A DNA stretch of 64,000 bases from Marchantia polymorpha subsp. ruderalis (Eukaryota; Streptophyta; Marchantiopsida; Marchantiales; Marchantiaceae): positions 12,040,501-12,104,500 of the forward strand of contig AP031351.1 in assembly GCA_037833965.1 (NCBI GenBank). Direction: 5' to 3'. The notes beneath the pieces are model-generated. The model saw nothing but the letters and a program-made list of their open reading frames with translations. It ran no database searches and was not told the DNA's origin. A program made the position numbers and the translations under genes. How positions within the stretch are numbered: the first letter of the stretch is position 1; each line of letters begins with the position of its first letter. Shown piece by piece: positions 40,640 through 52,260 of this stretch.

Positions 40640-41597
40640 ATCGACAAGATGAACAGAAAAACCTGTTGATCAATTCTTTATCCAGGTCTGATCAGATTTC
40701 TTTTCACCAAGCGTTTACATGAGAATTTTGAAGAAATCAAACCATGGGTGTAAAATCACATTCCTATTAGATTCGGGGGAAATATCAGTTCATCAATCTT
40801 CCAAGACACTGCTTTTTTGCCTGAGCCGTTTGAAGAGATGCTTTGATTTCAATCAAGACTAGTAACAACACAAACTGCAAGGCCAAAATCGTTGATCAAA
40901 TTACCAACAACGATGTTATCTTTCGTTTCTCAAAATCTGAGTTTGGATTGCGGGAACGACGCGAAGAATATCAGCCGGTCATCCGACTAACGAGTGATCA
41001 ATCTTCTACTTACATTGAATCAAGCCAGCTGCATAAGCAATTCCATTGCAAACTTATCGATTTATATCTTTGTTAAATTTGTGACAAACATTCATGAGCA
41101 TGAGAAGTATGAACACCAGCTGCATTTAGATTGACTAATATCAGAGAAAAGATAAATCATCTTTACTCTAAAACCAAGGATTAGCTATGCAAATGCGCAG
41201 CAAAGATATTGGGCAAAATTTGCCAAGCAAAGGATGTAGAATTGATCGGCATCCCAGCTAAAGCCACAGGCGGTACTTGAAATATCTACGCGTGTCAAAT
41301 GTGTCAATTTTGAAAGTAGCATCTACGACATCGTGTCTATGAATGATCAGTCAACCATGAGCACATTTTCTTAGCGCAAATCATATGTCTCTTGAGATTT
41401 AAAAATTACGCACAAAAACATCTCGAGCAGTTGACAAAAAATTAGTTGAATTTTCAACCGATTCTAGAGGTGCTTTTAGTTTTCAGATTCTACTCAAATC
41501 AGTACACGGTTTTTTGAGTTAGGTTTGAGTTCATGATCAAACCCAATCCGATCGGAGCTCTACATTCAAGGAACGAGCAATTTTGCTCTGATACAAT
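40640..41597 (-). other. 5' internal region of the gypsy element, noncoding
   Basis: About 0.95 kb between the hAT right end and the gypsy 5' LTR. It starts, in element orientation, with the primer-binding site at about 41,584-41,597. One short frame (40843-41076, +) is not recognised. No gag block could be seen here. Confidence 0.5.
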
Positions 41598-41951
41598 TGT
41601 AACATTAGAGTTTAGAAAAAAGCTCACCCAAAGACTTTGAAGATGAGAGATACCAACAATGGTTCTACTCTTCCTTATATAGCTCTTATTTCAACAAGTA
41701 AAAAAAGATAAAATCTCATTCCCATCATCCACTCCACTCTTGGTGGATAGATGATGTAGCGGAATACCCTAACAAACACACGGATTGTTGACGTTGAGCT
41801 CTCAACTAACACATCAATTAACACACTTAATTCTTATATAACAAGCACACGAATCGCTGACGTGACATCTATGATTATTGCATGCTAAAGTAACTATAAC
41901 TTCATCTTGAATAACCTCTATTTTAGTTCTAACTAACTAAAAATGATTACA
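41598..41951 (-). repeat. Ty3/gypsy 5' LTR with adjacent primer-binding site
   Basis: Right copy of the LTR pair, bounded by TGTAACATTA on the left and GATTACA on the right. The - strand sequence next to it, attgtatcagagc, fits the complement of initiator Met tRNA used by many plant gypsy elements. This fixes the element's orientation. Confidence 0.8.
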
Positions 41952-42719
41952 TGCGTCTTTTCAAAGCCACGTATCATATGCGCGCGTTGCACTTCACTTG
42001 TGCGCATGCTTGTTTGACGTTGCATCACACCTCTTTGAGTTGCTTTTCGCTACCTTCTTCCGCATACGTTCAACTTTGAGTTTATGATGCTGTCTAGATG
42101 GATGATTGAATGATGAATTTGATCAAATTTGTAAGGTTTTGTTAAAATTTGTTGATTTTTGTCTTTAGATTCTGTTTGCTATTAGCTTACGCCGCATGTT
42201 TGATCTTCTGTTCTTTACGTCATCGCAATTCTCCCTTTGAGAAACAATTTGATCGCAATCTCGCATGTTTGAGCTTCAATGCACAACTGAAAATTTAAAT
42301 TTTTGAATGAAATTTTGTCAATGAAAAGTTCTGAGCCCAACCAAGAAGTTTCAATCATATCAAATTTGATCTAATTTTTTTTTGTCAACCGCCTCGATCC
42401 TTCCAAACTCTTGCATTCGACCGATTCTGACCTTCCATTAACAAATTTGCCCGCACACTTCATGATACTTCCACCCGCCTTGCCTTTAGAGTAAAAATTT
42501 CCGCTAGTCACATATGTGAATTTGCTCTACACATGTCTCCAATCGTCCGGTGTCTGGCTTTGATCAATTTTTTATCAACAAATTTGTTCATCATATTGAA
42601 GAATTTGTCTTATTTATGAACATTTTGTGTGCCAATTGTTGATGATAAAAATCTAGATGTTCTCTACTCAATCCAAAACTCGGATCCTATAACTCTACAT
42701 CATCTGCAAAAGAACTTCC

Positions 42720-43324
42720 TACATGACTTTCACTACGATCTCTGTCTATACTTCAACCATTGACAACTGTGCCTTCCTTGTTTACTCCTTACAAACGTCT
42801 ACTATGAACTCCAAACCTCCTAACAGAATGACACGATTAGTTATTAATGCAGTTCCGACTGGCAGCTTTCCCTGCTTCCAAAATTTGTTGAACTTGGTCA
42901 TTGTCAAGTCGCCGTCTCCTTGCACCGAGCAAGCATATCGCATGTAGGCATGTGAAGGGAGGTTCAGACGATTGCTTCTTCTTTTAGTCCAAGCTCTGAT
43001 ATCATTTCTTACATGAATTTTCCAACATTGAGACATAACTCACTCTAGGAATTACACAAGAAATGACAGAAAGACTCATGAGTAGAAAACACCAACACAA
43101 GACGAAGCAAATACATGGTTCATCCCGTCAAGGCTACGTTCAAAGTCAAAACAAGAATCAATAATGTGTAGCAAGGAGTTACATGAGTTCAAGGGCAAGA
43201 CAAGAATCGATAACGTGTAGAAGGAGCTAAAGGAGATCAACTGGGAGTTTAAATACACCAATGCCAACCAATTAAAGATAACTAAGAATAGAAGGTTGAC
43301 CCAAATAATGATATAACCCCAACA
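42720..43324 (-). mobile_element. Copia-type LTR with primer-binding site (fossil fragment)
   Basis: On the - strand an LTR runs from TGTTGGGGTTATATC at 43324 to about 43,010, followed at once by atgatatcagagcttggact, a classic tRNA-iMet primer site. The LTR contains two tandem copies of a roughly 49-base block (about 43,140 and 43,192, each with acaagaatc-ataa-gtgtag). Downstream in element direction only a short frame (42782-43036) remains and no pol is seen, so it is a truncated 5' end. It lies directly next to the gypsy 5' LTR region. Confidence 0.65.
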
Positions 43325-44230
43325 AGCAACTGCACTAACAAGTATATCAATTTTATATATGATATATTCTATTATGTTTTGACTACAATTTGATAATAGT
43401 TAAATTTAATTTAAAATTTAAATTTATGATATAACTTTTGTTATGAATTTTCAAAAAACAATCATATTGAAAAAAAAAAAGATATTAGCACCAAATTGAT
43501 GAGGAGATTTTAATAAATTAGTTCAAATATTGATCAAGTTCAATTTGATCATCTCAACTAAGTAAACGTTATTGTATAAGTAAGTTGATTTAGGTAAGTT
43601 GATATTCTAGTATAAAACTATTGGTTTTTCAATAACACATATATAATCCACCACACAAGCTATGGGGAGACAAAACAAGGTTAATTCATACTTCCCTGTT
43701 GATTATGCATGATTTATGCATACTATACATTATAGATCAACATCTAACTCTGATTTGCAATAATTTTGCATTATGCAATATGTTGTTAGTTCTTGAGCAT
43801 TTATATACTTATGATCTAACAGTAATTAATAATAATCTTGGTAAGAAAAATATTCTTATAATTTTCAAATAACCTAGATTAGTTTATATGATATAGACTA
43901 AATCTCAAAAATAAAATAAAATTTGACATTATATTAGATGATAATATCATGAAACAAATTCATATATTTAAACAAATTAATGTTAAATACATGAATAAGA
44001 TTAAAGCTATGATAAAAGTATACATTTGGTTGACAACATTTTTCTTTAAAATTAGTCCCATCAATTGTTTTTCAGCCGTCAAATACAGTATCGGCAGGCA
44101 GTTACTGCATGAATCTGAAATGAAACATTTCATAACGCAACATATTTGTGAGTGGCATCTCTGTGCAATATCTGTTCATCATCAAGACATTACTTCGATT
44201 TATCATAAAATTGTCCAGAGAAAGGCCATT
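43325..44230. other. AT-rich intergenic, no gene seen
   Basis: Extremely AT-rich to about 44,150, then an abrupt change to GC-rich DNA at about 44,230 that marks the pfkB kinase promoter region. A short + frame at 43949-44413 spans the change and is not recognised. Confidence 0.55.
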
Positions 44231-44657
44231 GTGCCTCGTGAATCAATCAGCGGCCGATGTCGCATCGTGCGGCTGAAGGATAGTTGGCCCGGTGCAGTTC
44301 CGGGCACCCACCACCGCAATGCCTGTGGCTGGGCTGGACCGAATCCTCGGACCTTGGGCCGTCTGCGCATCGTCCGATCGAGATTCCGAAATCTGGTGGA
44401 TATAGGAACCTGACGTGGCGCATCCTGGGTCCCCAAGCCCGTTCACTGCCTTCACGAGGATATAGACAGTCAGCAAAAATATAGACATCTTGCGCGGCTC
44501 GACGTTCCCCCCTGGAGAGCTCGGGAGCTCGAGGATTGGGAGCTCCACCGTCAAAATTGCCCCCCGAATTGCTCGCGCGGCGTACCAGCTTCTCGGCACA
44601 CGGCGCGCGCGACCCCCGTGGAGATGTGCGTGAGCGATTTCTAGTGCCGGCATTGCA

Positions 44658-47560
44658 ATGGCGCACTGTGTTAGCTTGCACCAAGCCACAGGGTGTGCTT
44701 CTTCTGTCAGAGACATCGTGGGAGTGCCAAGTCTGAATTTCTGCCCAGCTCGCCATGCCGTGAGCCTATCTCCGGCCCGCAGGTCCCGAAAGCAGAGCTT
44801 CGTGTTTTTGAAGTCCGAGCGGGTGTCAGCAGGTCCTAGCTCCTGTCGCTCCAGGACATCGATACGCTGCAGCAGCCATGAAGAAGGCGAGGCCCAATTA
44901 AACGTCGAAGAATCCGACGAATTCGAGCGCAGTTTCCAACCATACGGCATCCCGGAGATGACGATGCCGGACAGATGGGACGTCGTTGGCCTGGGACAAG
45001 CCATGGTAATTTACTCAAACTCGCCGCTCCTCGTAGACTTGCCTCAGGTGCTCTGCAGAGGAGTCCGGCCTCTTTTGGGGGTTTGGGGTTTGGGTCGCGG
45101 ATCCCGCCCGCTATTCTTATCTGTATCGAAACTGTTGCCACCTTCATAGTCTTCTGTCAAACATATCCAATCTTCTCGCTCCGAAATGTGGCCACCAATT
45201 CGGAACTTGACATGACGGCCCATTGCAGCATGTCACCCTTGGCGTTTCGGAGGGAGGCTTCACCTTTGTCTCTTTCTTGTGTTGGAATTCATATTAAGAT
45301 GTACGCACGAGAGTAGGCCTGAGCACCGACCATGTCTGGTAGAAACCTCCATGCTCCGCTCAATGCAGCTTCGGTGAGGGGTTATTTCTCGTCATCTCAC
45401 TTAATCCATGTGTCGGAGCATCTCGCTCTGAAGTATGTGTGTACCTTCCTGCGTACGGAGTGGAAGGGTTTTGGATGTTCCTGAATTCTGGGAGTTATGA
45501 TTTTCACTACAGGTGGACTTCTCGGGAATCGTTGAAGATGGATTTCTGCAAGGCTTGGGCCTTGTGAAAGGTACCAGGAAGGTGGTAAACCACGAGGAAA
45601 GGGGAAACTGCATAAGGGCACTAGATGGTCGTAACTACAAGGTGACTGCGGGTGGTTCGCTCTCCAACACCCTTGTAGCGCTTGCAAGACTTGGGGCGGG
45701 ATATAATGACGAGCCGAGTTTGAACGTGGCCATGACAGGAAGTGTGGGAAGTGATGCCCTTGGTGACTTTTACAGGTACAGCATTCTACGGCCCATCATT
45801 TTGGATTAGACCACTCTAGACATGTAATCTGTGCTCTGTATGGAGAACGCTATACAGAAACTGTCGCGAAATTCGTTTCTCGATCGTGGAATCGGAAACA
45901 TTCCACGGTAGTTGATAGCCTCTAGACTGCAGAAAGCGTTTCATTTTGTCCATTTCTTACTCATCTAACTGCAGCTATACTTCGGTTTAATCGCCATTTT
46001 CAACTCCCGACCCTGTCTGTCCTATTGGTTTTTTTGTGTGTAACATCTCTTGGGGTTTGTGTCTACTTTGGTTTGTATGCTGTCGAGCTCGTAGGAGCTA
46101 GGTTTTTGGACATTAGAGTGTGTTTAGGTTTCCTCCTAGTTTTTCCTACTGAAAGCGGTTGAGGTCAATTCGTGGCGATGTCCCTTCGTTCTTGGCGTCG
46201 AAGAGAGAGTTTCGGCTTGAGCTGATGGACTCATGGCAGCCGGGGTGGCCAGTGACTAGCTTGTCTCGAAGGCTGAACCTTTCTTGGAAATACTTTTGGA
46301 AGTCCTGTAATTGTGTCAGCTGACCTTGCACGGAGCTGAGGAGGATTTATCGTTTGGTCCACAGGACAAAGTTGAAAAGGGCAAACGTCCACTTCTTATC
46401 CGAACCCATCCCTAATGGCACAACAGGGACGGTTATAGTCCTCACCACCCCGGATGCACAGCGGACGATGCTTTCCTACCAGGTAGGACGATTTTTTTCA
46501 CACCTCCAAAAGCCACCCAGGAAGCCAGGTTGATTTCTTTGGGCTCGAAGCTGCTTTGATTTCCTTCGGCTGGAATCGTGTTAATGATCTGTATTCAATT
46601 TTTTTTTGCCTTTTTGTCTTCACAGGGTATGTCCTCTTTAATCAATTATGACGAGGCTCTAGAAGAGCAAATAGCGAGCTCAAAGATACTCGTGGTTGAA
46701 GGATATCTTTGGGAATTATCCGAAACTGTAGAATCTATCGCGAAAGCATGCCAATCTGCACGCGAAAAAGGCATATTGGTTGCCCTTACTGCAAGTGACA
46801 TTTCTTGTGTAAAGCGCCATCGGGAGAAGATGTGGTAAGTGAATTTTACGAAGCCTTCATTGAAAATGAAGGCTTTGAAGATAACTCTCGATGCTGCTTA
46901 CTTGCAAGAGTGGGCTAAATTATCACTCGATGAATTAAGTCTGTGAATTAAATAGCTTGGATTCAATAGACCTTATTTGCCTGGGCGGACGTTAACAGTG
47001 AAGACTCCTTCTGAGTGCGAGGTGAAGATTATGTATCATGCAAGACGGGTATGGAATAGTTTCCTCTTCAATTGAAGCATTGTTCTGTCATGAAACGCAG
47101 GAAGGTTATGTCCGAAAGTGCGGATATGATATTCTGTAACAGCGATGAAGCCAGAGCTCTACTAAACGGTGACGGAAACATGAGTCCGGCTATGGCTGCA
47201 GAAATACTCAGCAAGTTTTGCCATCTAGTATCAGTCACCGATGGAGCTCGGGGATCGTACATAGGCCTGAAGGGGGAAGTATCGTATGTACAACCTGCCC
47301 CTTGCGTGCCTGTAGATACTTGCGGAGCGGGCGATGCTTACGCAGCAGGAGTGCTTTACGGTATTCTGAGGGGAATCCCTCATCTGAAAGGCATTGGTAA
47401 TTTAGCGGCGAGAGTGGCGTCTGTGGTTGTTGGTCAGCAAGGTACTCGACTCAGAGAAGAGGATGCCAAAGAGCTGTCCTCTTCTGTGCCTACTTTCGCA
47501 TGCATGCCCGTGGGTCTGATCAATCTCACGGCTCATGAGGAGCAGAGTGTGAATGCTTGA
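44658..47560 (+). CDS. NARA5: Plastid pfkB-family sugar/nucleoside kinase, NARA5-like
   Basis: Five exons join in phase: 44658-45005, 45513-45775, 46365-46482, 46626-46834 and 47101-47560, giving 465 residues. Residues 1 to about 95 are Ser/Arg/Ala-rich without an acidic start, as in a chloroplast transit peptide. The kinase begins at WDVVGLGQAMVDFSG. GGSLSNTLVALARLG (about 163-177) matches PfkB signature 1 and DTCGAGDAYAAG (about 385-396) is signature 2, with the catalytic Asp of GAGD. The KGTRK-VNHEERG block and the VGQQGTRLRE tail are, from memory, those of Arabidopsis NARA5, needed for photosynthetic gene expression and Rubisco accumulation. The substrate is not known. The family assignment is firm and the NARA5 orthology is likely. 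The promoter lies in GC-rich DNA at 44.2-44.65 kb. Confidence 0.93.
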
Positions 47561-47569
47561 ACACAGATG

Positions 47570-48810
47570 GTCATATCCTGCACTCATAGGGAGCCCAAAC
47601 TACTCTGCTTCTCTCGCTCCTTATGGTCTTCAATATCAACGGTTGTGAATACAGGGCGTCTGTTGCCAAAAGCGTACGCAGGGCCGCATCATCTCGTAGA
47701 CCGTGACAGTAAATTAAGGTCTGAGGATTTTCCTTGCACATAGTGGACTCACGATTAGCCTGAGCTCAGAATGTTAATGCTATTGACCCATTTATTCATG
47801 AACAAGCGTAGAAAGAAGAGTAACCCTTGAAAATCATTTTGGGTTGTCTCTGGAGACTAGCTCCATAATCAAAGCAGGAAGCAAAGGTCTGATCGGGGCA
47901 AAGGTACTCTTGTCCCATTCAGTCGGTACCAGTTCCAGTTCACATCGGGGGATCGGGTGGTGAGACCTCAAACAGTCTAGGAATTTGCTCATCTGTTGAG
48001 CGTCAAGGCACTACGTGGCTGTCTACCACCGTAGTGTCTAGATCCATTGTATCAAACATCAATTCCGAACACTATTCTAGGCGTTGGTTCAGAAAACGCA
48101 TCATTGACAGCATCTATCTCCCAGGTTTGCAGATTTGGAGATCTTGATGATTCTTTTCACAGCGTTCCATCTCAGATCTCTTGATAAAATCCATCTGCAT
48201 CGAACTAAGATCACGCTTAGTTTTGGATATAGCAAAACATGACATTGTGAGTAAAGTTTCTCGTTGTTGTCAGAGGTCGAGCGGTTGCGCGTGGGCTAGA
48301 CAGCCCCGTGGACTAGATAGCGCGGCGGAAGTATACAAGCAAAGACCTTTAACCTTTTTGATGTCATATTTTTCCGTGGCAGCCAACCCAAGTTCTTGCC
48401 TCCCAATTCAAGGCCTTGATCAGTTCAACCTTAAACATCACTGAGAGAACTTGGAAGAAGCTGATTTCAGACACGGCCCCAGGTAAGATGTTCGCCGTCT
48501 TTCATTACATGAGACCTCCCCTTTCCAGGGGACGACTCGGTCGATGGATGAAAATCAACTGATAAATTGGCAACCAATCATAGAGAGAAACCATTTCAAC
48601 TCTTGAAGCAAATTTGTCTGCTGCCGAAATCAAGAAAATATGTTACGTTGCAATTGATCGCTGGCCAGATTCGACTATGATGGACACTTGGCTTATTCAG
48701 GATAACCTTACTACACACGTGCAGAGGCGACCCAGTGGCTCATAGGATGAAGCATGTGTGGCGTCAAAGACACCATCATTCTTGTATCTAATGCACATGC
48801 TTGTCAATAG
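47570..48810. other. 3' flank of the pfkB gene, no gene seen
   Basis: Mixed composition. The first few hundred bases are probably 3' untranslated sequence. A + frame at 48181-48444 is not recognised and no RNA gene was found. Confidence 0.5.
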
Positions 48811-48815
48811 TTTGG

Positions 48816-49008
48816 GCAACAGCACCATGTTAATCATTCAGTAACAAGACCATCCCACATTATTTCAACTTATTTCACTTGATTATGCGGGACGCAAGAG
48901 AGTCTCAACATGCAACAGCACCATGTACATCATTCAGTAATAAAACCATCCCACATAATCTCAACTTATTTCACTTGATTATGCGGGACGCAAGAGAGTC
49001 TCAACATG
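48816..49008 (+). repeat. 96-bp tandem duplication
   Basis: Two adjacent units (48816-48911 and 48912-49008) start gcaacagcaccatgt and end gagagtctcaacat. They differ at only a few positions, so the duplication is recent relative to the fossils nearby. Confidence 0.85.
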
Positions 49009-49202
49009 CACGAGGAGAAGGGCAAGGAATACTCAGATATTGATCATGTTCAAAGAGTACGGAGCTTCAGTTCATGAAGCGTTCTCCAACGGCCTGACAT
49101 CCCTTATTACCTCTTCCGAGATCTAGTTTTCTGCTTGTCTGCACTCTGGAAGATTTTGCAAAGTTCTGGAAATCTAAGTTGCACAGAGAGTGTAGTTGAC
49201 CG

Positions 49203-49414
49203 GGTTCTTAGTTTAATTTCCAGCAAGGACCCCATGAGGCGTTTTGCCTGTAAAAGGCGTCGGTAAAATGTACACCATCCCAGTTAACAAACTCGTCCGG
49301 GTTTGCACACTTGTCGGACCCTGCATTACCACCGGTAACGAGCGGGTTGTAGTTGAGGGTCCCAAAGTCCAGGCTCTCCGCATCAGGCGCGCTTGGTCAA
49401 AGCTGGATTGAATC
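49203..49414 (-). pseudogene. GDSL esterase last exon, broken copy 1
   Basis: Read on the - strand from an acceptor-like cctgtaacag at 49415, the text is GFNPALTKRA, a stop, then CGEPG. After a shift of frame it reads FGTLNYNPLVTGGNAGSDKC and NPDEFVNWDGVHFTDAF. This is the last exon of a GDSL esterase/lipase, and the WDGVH block carries the catalytic Asp and His. One stop and one frame change break it, and I find no other exons upstream on this strand. It is paralogous to copy 2 at 50.6-50.8 kb and more distantly to the whole gene at 54.8 kb. Confidence 0.72.
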
Positions 49415-49429
49415 CTGTTATTAAAATGC

Positions 49430-50620
49430 ACAAGAGGCCAAGAGAACGTAATTTCAGTTGTTCACGCATTCAAAGAAGAAGTCTCAAGTACTATGTATGG
49501 ACTTCGATTTGTGATCCTGCAACTTCAAGGTGGGAAAGAGGTCAAAATATACTGTAAAGAGATGGATTTGTCAAAATTTCCAAGTTGGCAGCGTAGTTGT
49601 TGAAGATGGAGAAGGTTCTGCTAGGATATAAAAGCCGAGCAGCTGCTATTGTATCATTAAGAGCTTTGTGATAGGCTTGATCCAGCTGATTGATAAGCAC
49701 AATACAGCCCATAGAGACTTTTTGTACCCCGAGTAAAATTCATCTCGAGTCAGAAATTGTTTGAAAGGCACGCACGCTGGATAAACAGTCTGAGGACAAG
49801 TAGGGCAAGTAGTATCAGTCGTTGGAACTCATAGGATCATAAAGCTGAAACCACATGCTCAGCTCATTGACAGTTTAAGATATGTCCAGATGATAGACAG
49901 TACTGGAATTGAATTGGTTGGTTTCGAAGTAAAAGCACACAGAAGTGTCATTACACCTATCCATCCTCTCACATAGCTCTGGTATTTAAACGAAAGGAAG
50001 GAAGGAGAGAGAATAACACATACTCAATTGATTCTTCTGGAAAATTGCAATCTGCTTGAGTCTGACGTATTCGGTAACTTCCAACTTCAGGAAGATAGGG
50101 TTCACCGAAGTGTCGTTTGAAGCAGTTGTTCCGCCGTAAGTCGATGGACGATCTCCGCTGTGATGAACTCTTCATTCATACCTCCTTGGGACGTTTCATT
50201 CAGTATCATCTTCACCTTGTGGATATCAAATACATCTTACATTATCTAGTGCACATACTGATGATTATATTGCACCTCTTACGCAAGATATCCATATACA
50301 GCATTGGGTACGAGGACCGTCCAAGATTATCTAAAAGTATGCTACCCTAGAAGATGGCATTCAAGATAGTCAGGGAATACTCAGAAAATAGTATCATGTT
50401 CATGGTGTAATGTGCTTGAGCTCAAGAAGCGTTCTCGAAGGGCCTAATATTCCCTTATAAACTCCTCTAAAACCTAGTTTTCGATCTAAAAATCCTTAAT
50501 TCAGGAAAAATAAAAGCGATAGGAGTTAATCACGTGAATGTAACCCTGGAACTCTGAGGAAACACAGAGTTGTATCTGAAGACTTTGCAAAGTTACGGAA
50601 ATCTAACTTACACAGAGAAG
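49430..50620. other. Spacer between the two GDSL remnants
   Basis: No coding exon seen. The part at about 50,360-50,470 is a diverged copy of 49,020-49,130 (shared words gaatactcaga, catgttca, gaagcgttctc, cctagttttc), so the duplication that made the two GDSL remnants includes their downstream flanks. Confidence 0.6.
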
Positions 50621-50629
50621 TGTAGCTGA

Positions 50630-50825
50630 CCGGGGAATGAGGGCCCATAAGGCCATTCGCCTGTAAACGCTTCGGTCAGATGTACACCGTCCCATTTGAC
50701 ATACTAGTCCGGATTTACACATTTCTTGGACCCTGTATTACCACAAGTGACGAGTGGCTTGTAGTTGTGGGTTCCAATTCCAGGCGCTCCGCAACACGCA
50801 TGCTTGGTCAAAGCTGGAGTGAATC
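50630..50825 (-). pseudogene. GDSL esterase last exon, broken copy 2
   Basis: After an acceptor-like aatgacag the - strand reads GFTPALTKHACCGAPGIG, THNYKPLVTCGNTGSKKC, then VNPD, a stop, and YVKWDGVHLTEAF. The frame is kept apart from that one stop (TAG where copy 1 has a codon for Glu). The CCGAPG and WDGVH blocks identify the last exon of a GDSL esterase. No upstream exons with the GDS nucleophile block were found, so it is an exon relic or a badly decayed gene. Confidence 0.75.
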
Positions 50826-50839
50826 CTGTCATTAAACAA

Positions 50840-51600
50840 CAAAAGATGTGGAGAGAAAGTGAGACCTTCAGTCATTCACTCATTCGTAGAAGAAATCCCA
50901 CGGAACATGTATCAACTCTAATTTTTGTAATGCAATTTCAAGTTGGGAGTAAGTTTAGATTATACCGTAATCTCAAATTCAACTATTATAATACCACTAT
51001 TATACATCCCATAACTGTTCAAGAAACATGAGGAGAATTAGAACAATTGCACCGATTGCTACAATGCCAATTTGTTGAAAGATTAAAACCATGGCCACAA
51101 CAATTCCGAGAGTTGTTGACCAGATACCATGCAACTGCTGACAATTTTGATACAAAATAAGTAATTTGTCACAGCTTGAGTGATTTGATAAACTAGTGAA
51201 AGTTGGAGAGGGTAGAGGGGTTGGGGGAAAGGGAAGGAGTGAGGGATCAAGGCGCTGATTGGCCTCGTGCACCGGTGCGAGGAGCGACGGGGAAGGAGCA
51301 ATCGTCGTCGGGGATTTCTCAAGCTCAAAGAGCAGTCAAGCACATGCATGTGCTGGACTAGTGCACTATCGCATTGTCACTTGCGCTGCGAATCGTTGTG
51401 GCTGAGCAGGACCTGAAATTGGAACTCGTGGGTGGGCCAGGAGTGCAAAATCGGAAAGCACTAAGTGAAGAAGAGAACAAGTGGTTTCTGAGCATGGAGT
51501 CAAGGTGCGTATGCTCAAGGTGATCGAGGATGCGTGTTGAGGCCCGATAGATATTCGGGTACCCAGGATAATGCATGCTGCATGGACTCTTCCATTATAT
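50840..51600. other. Unassigned sequence between the GDSL relic and the minisatellite
   Basis: Short frames on the - strand (51000-51272, 51083-51349 and 51358-51576) match nothing known. From about 51,180 to 51,560 the composition is more GC-rich and could include an exon of an unrecognised gene, but I cannot support one. Confidence 0.4.
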
Positions 51601-52108
51601 TCATGAACCTACAAAACTGAGAGAATATCTTCACCAACATTTTTTTAATCTCTGCTTGTAAATTCCTGAACCTACACAACTCAGAGACTATCTTGGGCAA
51701 CAATCTTTTCCTCTCTGCTTGTAAATTCCTGAACCTGCAAAACTGAGAGAACAGGTTATTACAGGCTAACCTTTCCAAATAAGTATGTATTTGAGGTGAA
51801 TTGCTTCTAAATTCTTGAACCTGCAAAACTGACTTGGGCAACAATCTTTTCCTCTCTGCTTGTAAATTCCTGAACCTGCAAAACTGAGAGAACAGGTTAT
51901 TACAGGCTAATCTTTCCAAAAAAGTATGTATTTGAGGTGAATTGCTTCTAAATTCCTGAACCTGCAAAACTGACTTGGACAACAATCTTTTCCTCTCTGC
52001 TTGTAAACTCCTGAACCTGCAAAACTGAGAGAACAGGTTATTACAGGCTAACCTTTCCAAATAAGGATGTATTTGAGGTGAATTGCTTGTAAATTCCTGA
52101 ACCTGCAA
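51515..52108 (-). CDS. Hypothetical repeat protein encoded by the minisatellite
   Basis: An open frame of 197 codons reads three near-identical 47-residue repeats (VQEFRSNSPQIH, LERLACNNLFSQF, CRFRNLQAERKRLL). It then degrades into shorter units near the C-terminus. Its start lies within the array and no splice signals or promoter are evident. It could be a chance open frame created by a repeat length divisible by three. I list it because the length and regularity are striking. I know no homologous domain. Confidence 0.25.
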   Translation of the reverse strand: MQVQEFTSNSPQIHPYLERLACNNLFSQFCRFRSLQAERKRLLSKSVLQVQEFRSNSPQIHTFLERLACNNLFSQFCRFRNLQAERKRLLPKSVLQVQEFRSNSPQIHTYLERLACNNLFSQFCRFRNLQAERKRLLPKIVSELCRFRNLQAEIKKMLVKIFSQFCRFMNIMEESMQHALSWVPEYLSGLNTHPRSP

Positions 52109-52260
52109 AACTGAGAGAACAGGTTATTACAGGCTAACCTTTCCAAATAAGGATGTATTTGAGGTGAATTGCTTGTAAATTCCTGAACCTGCAAAACTGA
52201 GAGAACAGGTCATTACAGGCTAACCTTTCCAAATAAGGATGTATTTGAGGTGAATTGACT
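51602..52260. repeat. Minisatellite of alternating 86-bp and 55-bp units
   Basis: Units begin (g/c)taaattcctgaacct at about 51657, 51720, 51806, 51861, 51947, 52002, 52088 and 52174, with a partial unit from 51602. Long units (86 bp) and short units (55 bp) alternate as a 141-bp higher-order repeat, then three 86-bp units follow in a row. Copies are nearly identical, so the array is young. Because 141 is a multiple of three, the - strand stays open from 52108 to 51515 (197 codons). Confidence 0.88.

Larger units (their letters stand above)
30190..41951 (-). mobile_element. Ty3/gypsy LTR retrotransposon with nested insertions (fossil)
   Basis: Two direct repeats of 353 and 354 bp (30190-30542 and 41598-41951) both begin TGTAACA and end TTACA and align along their whole length. 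In - orientation the right one is the 5' LTR: just inside it the - strand reads attgtatcagagc, a tRNA-iMet-type primer-binding site. Just before the left LTR is a purine-rich tract. Between them, on the - strand, are integrase with its C-terminal GEVSYKLKL...IHHVFHV block (about 30.83-31.9 kb), RNase H (about 31.9-32.5), reverse transcriptase (about 32.5-33.3), protease (about 33.3-33.9) and a gag-like part (about 34.0-34.6). The reading frames are broken many times. The LTRs differ at roughly a fifth to a quarter of positions by eye, so it is very old. No matching target-site duplication is seen. Confidence 0.85.
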
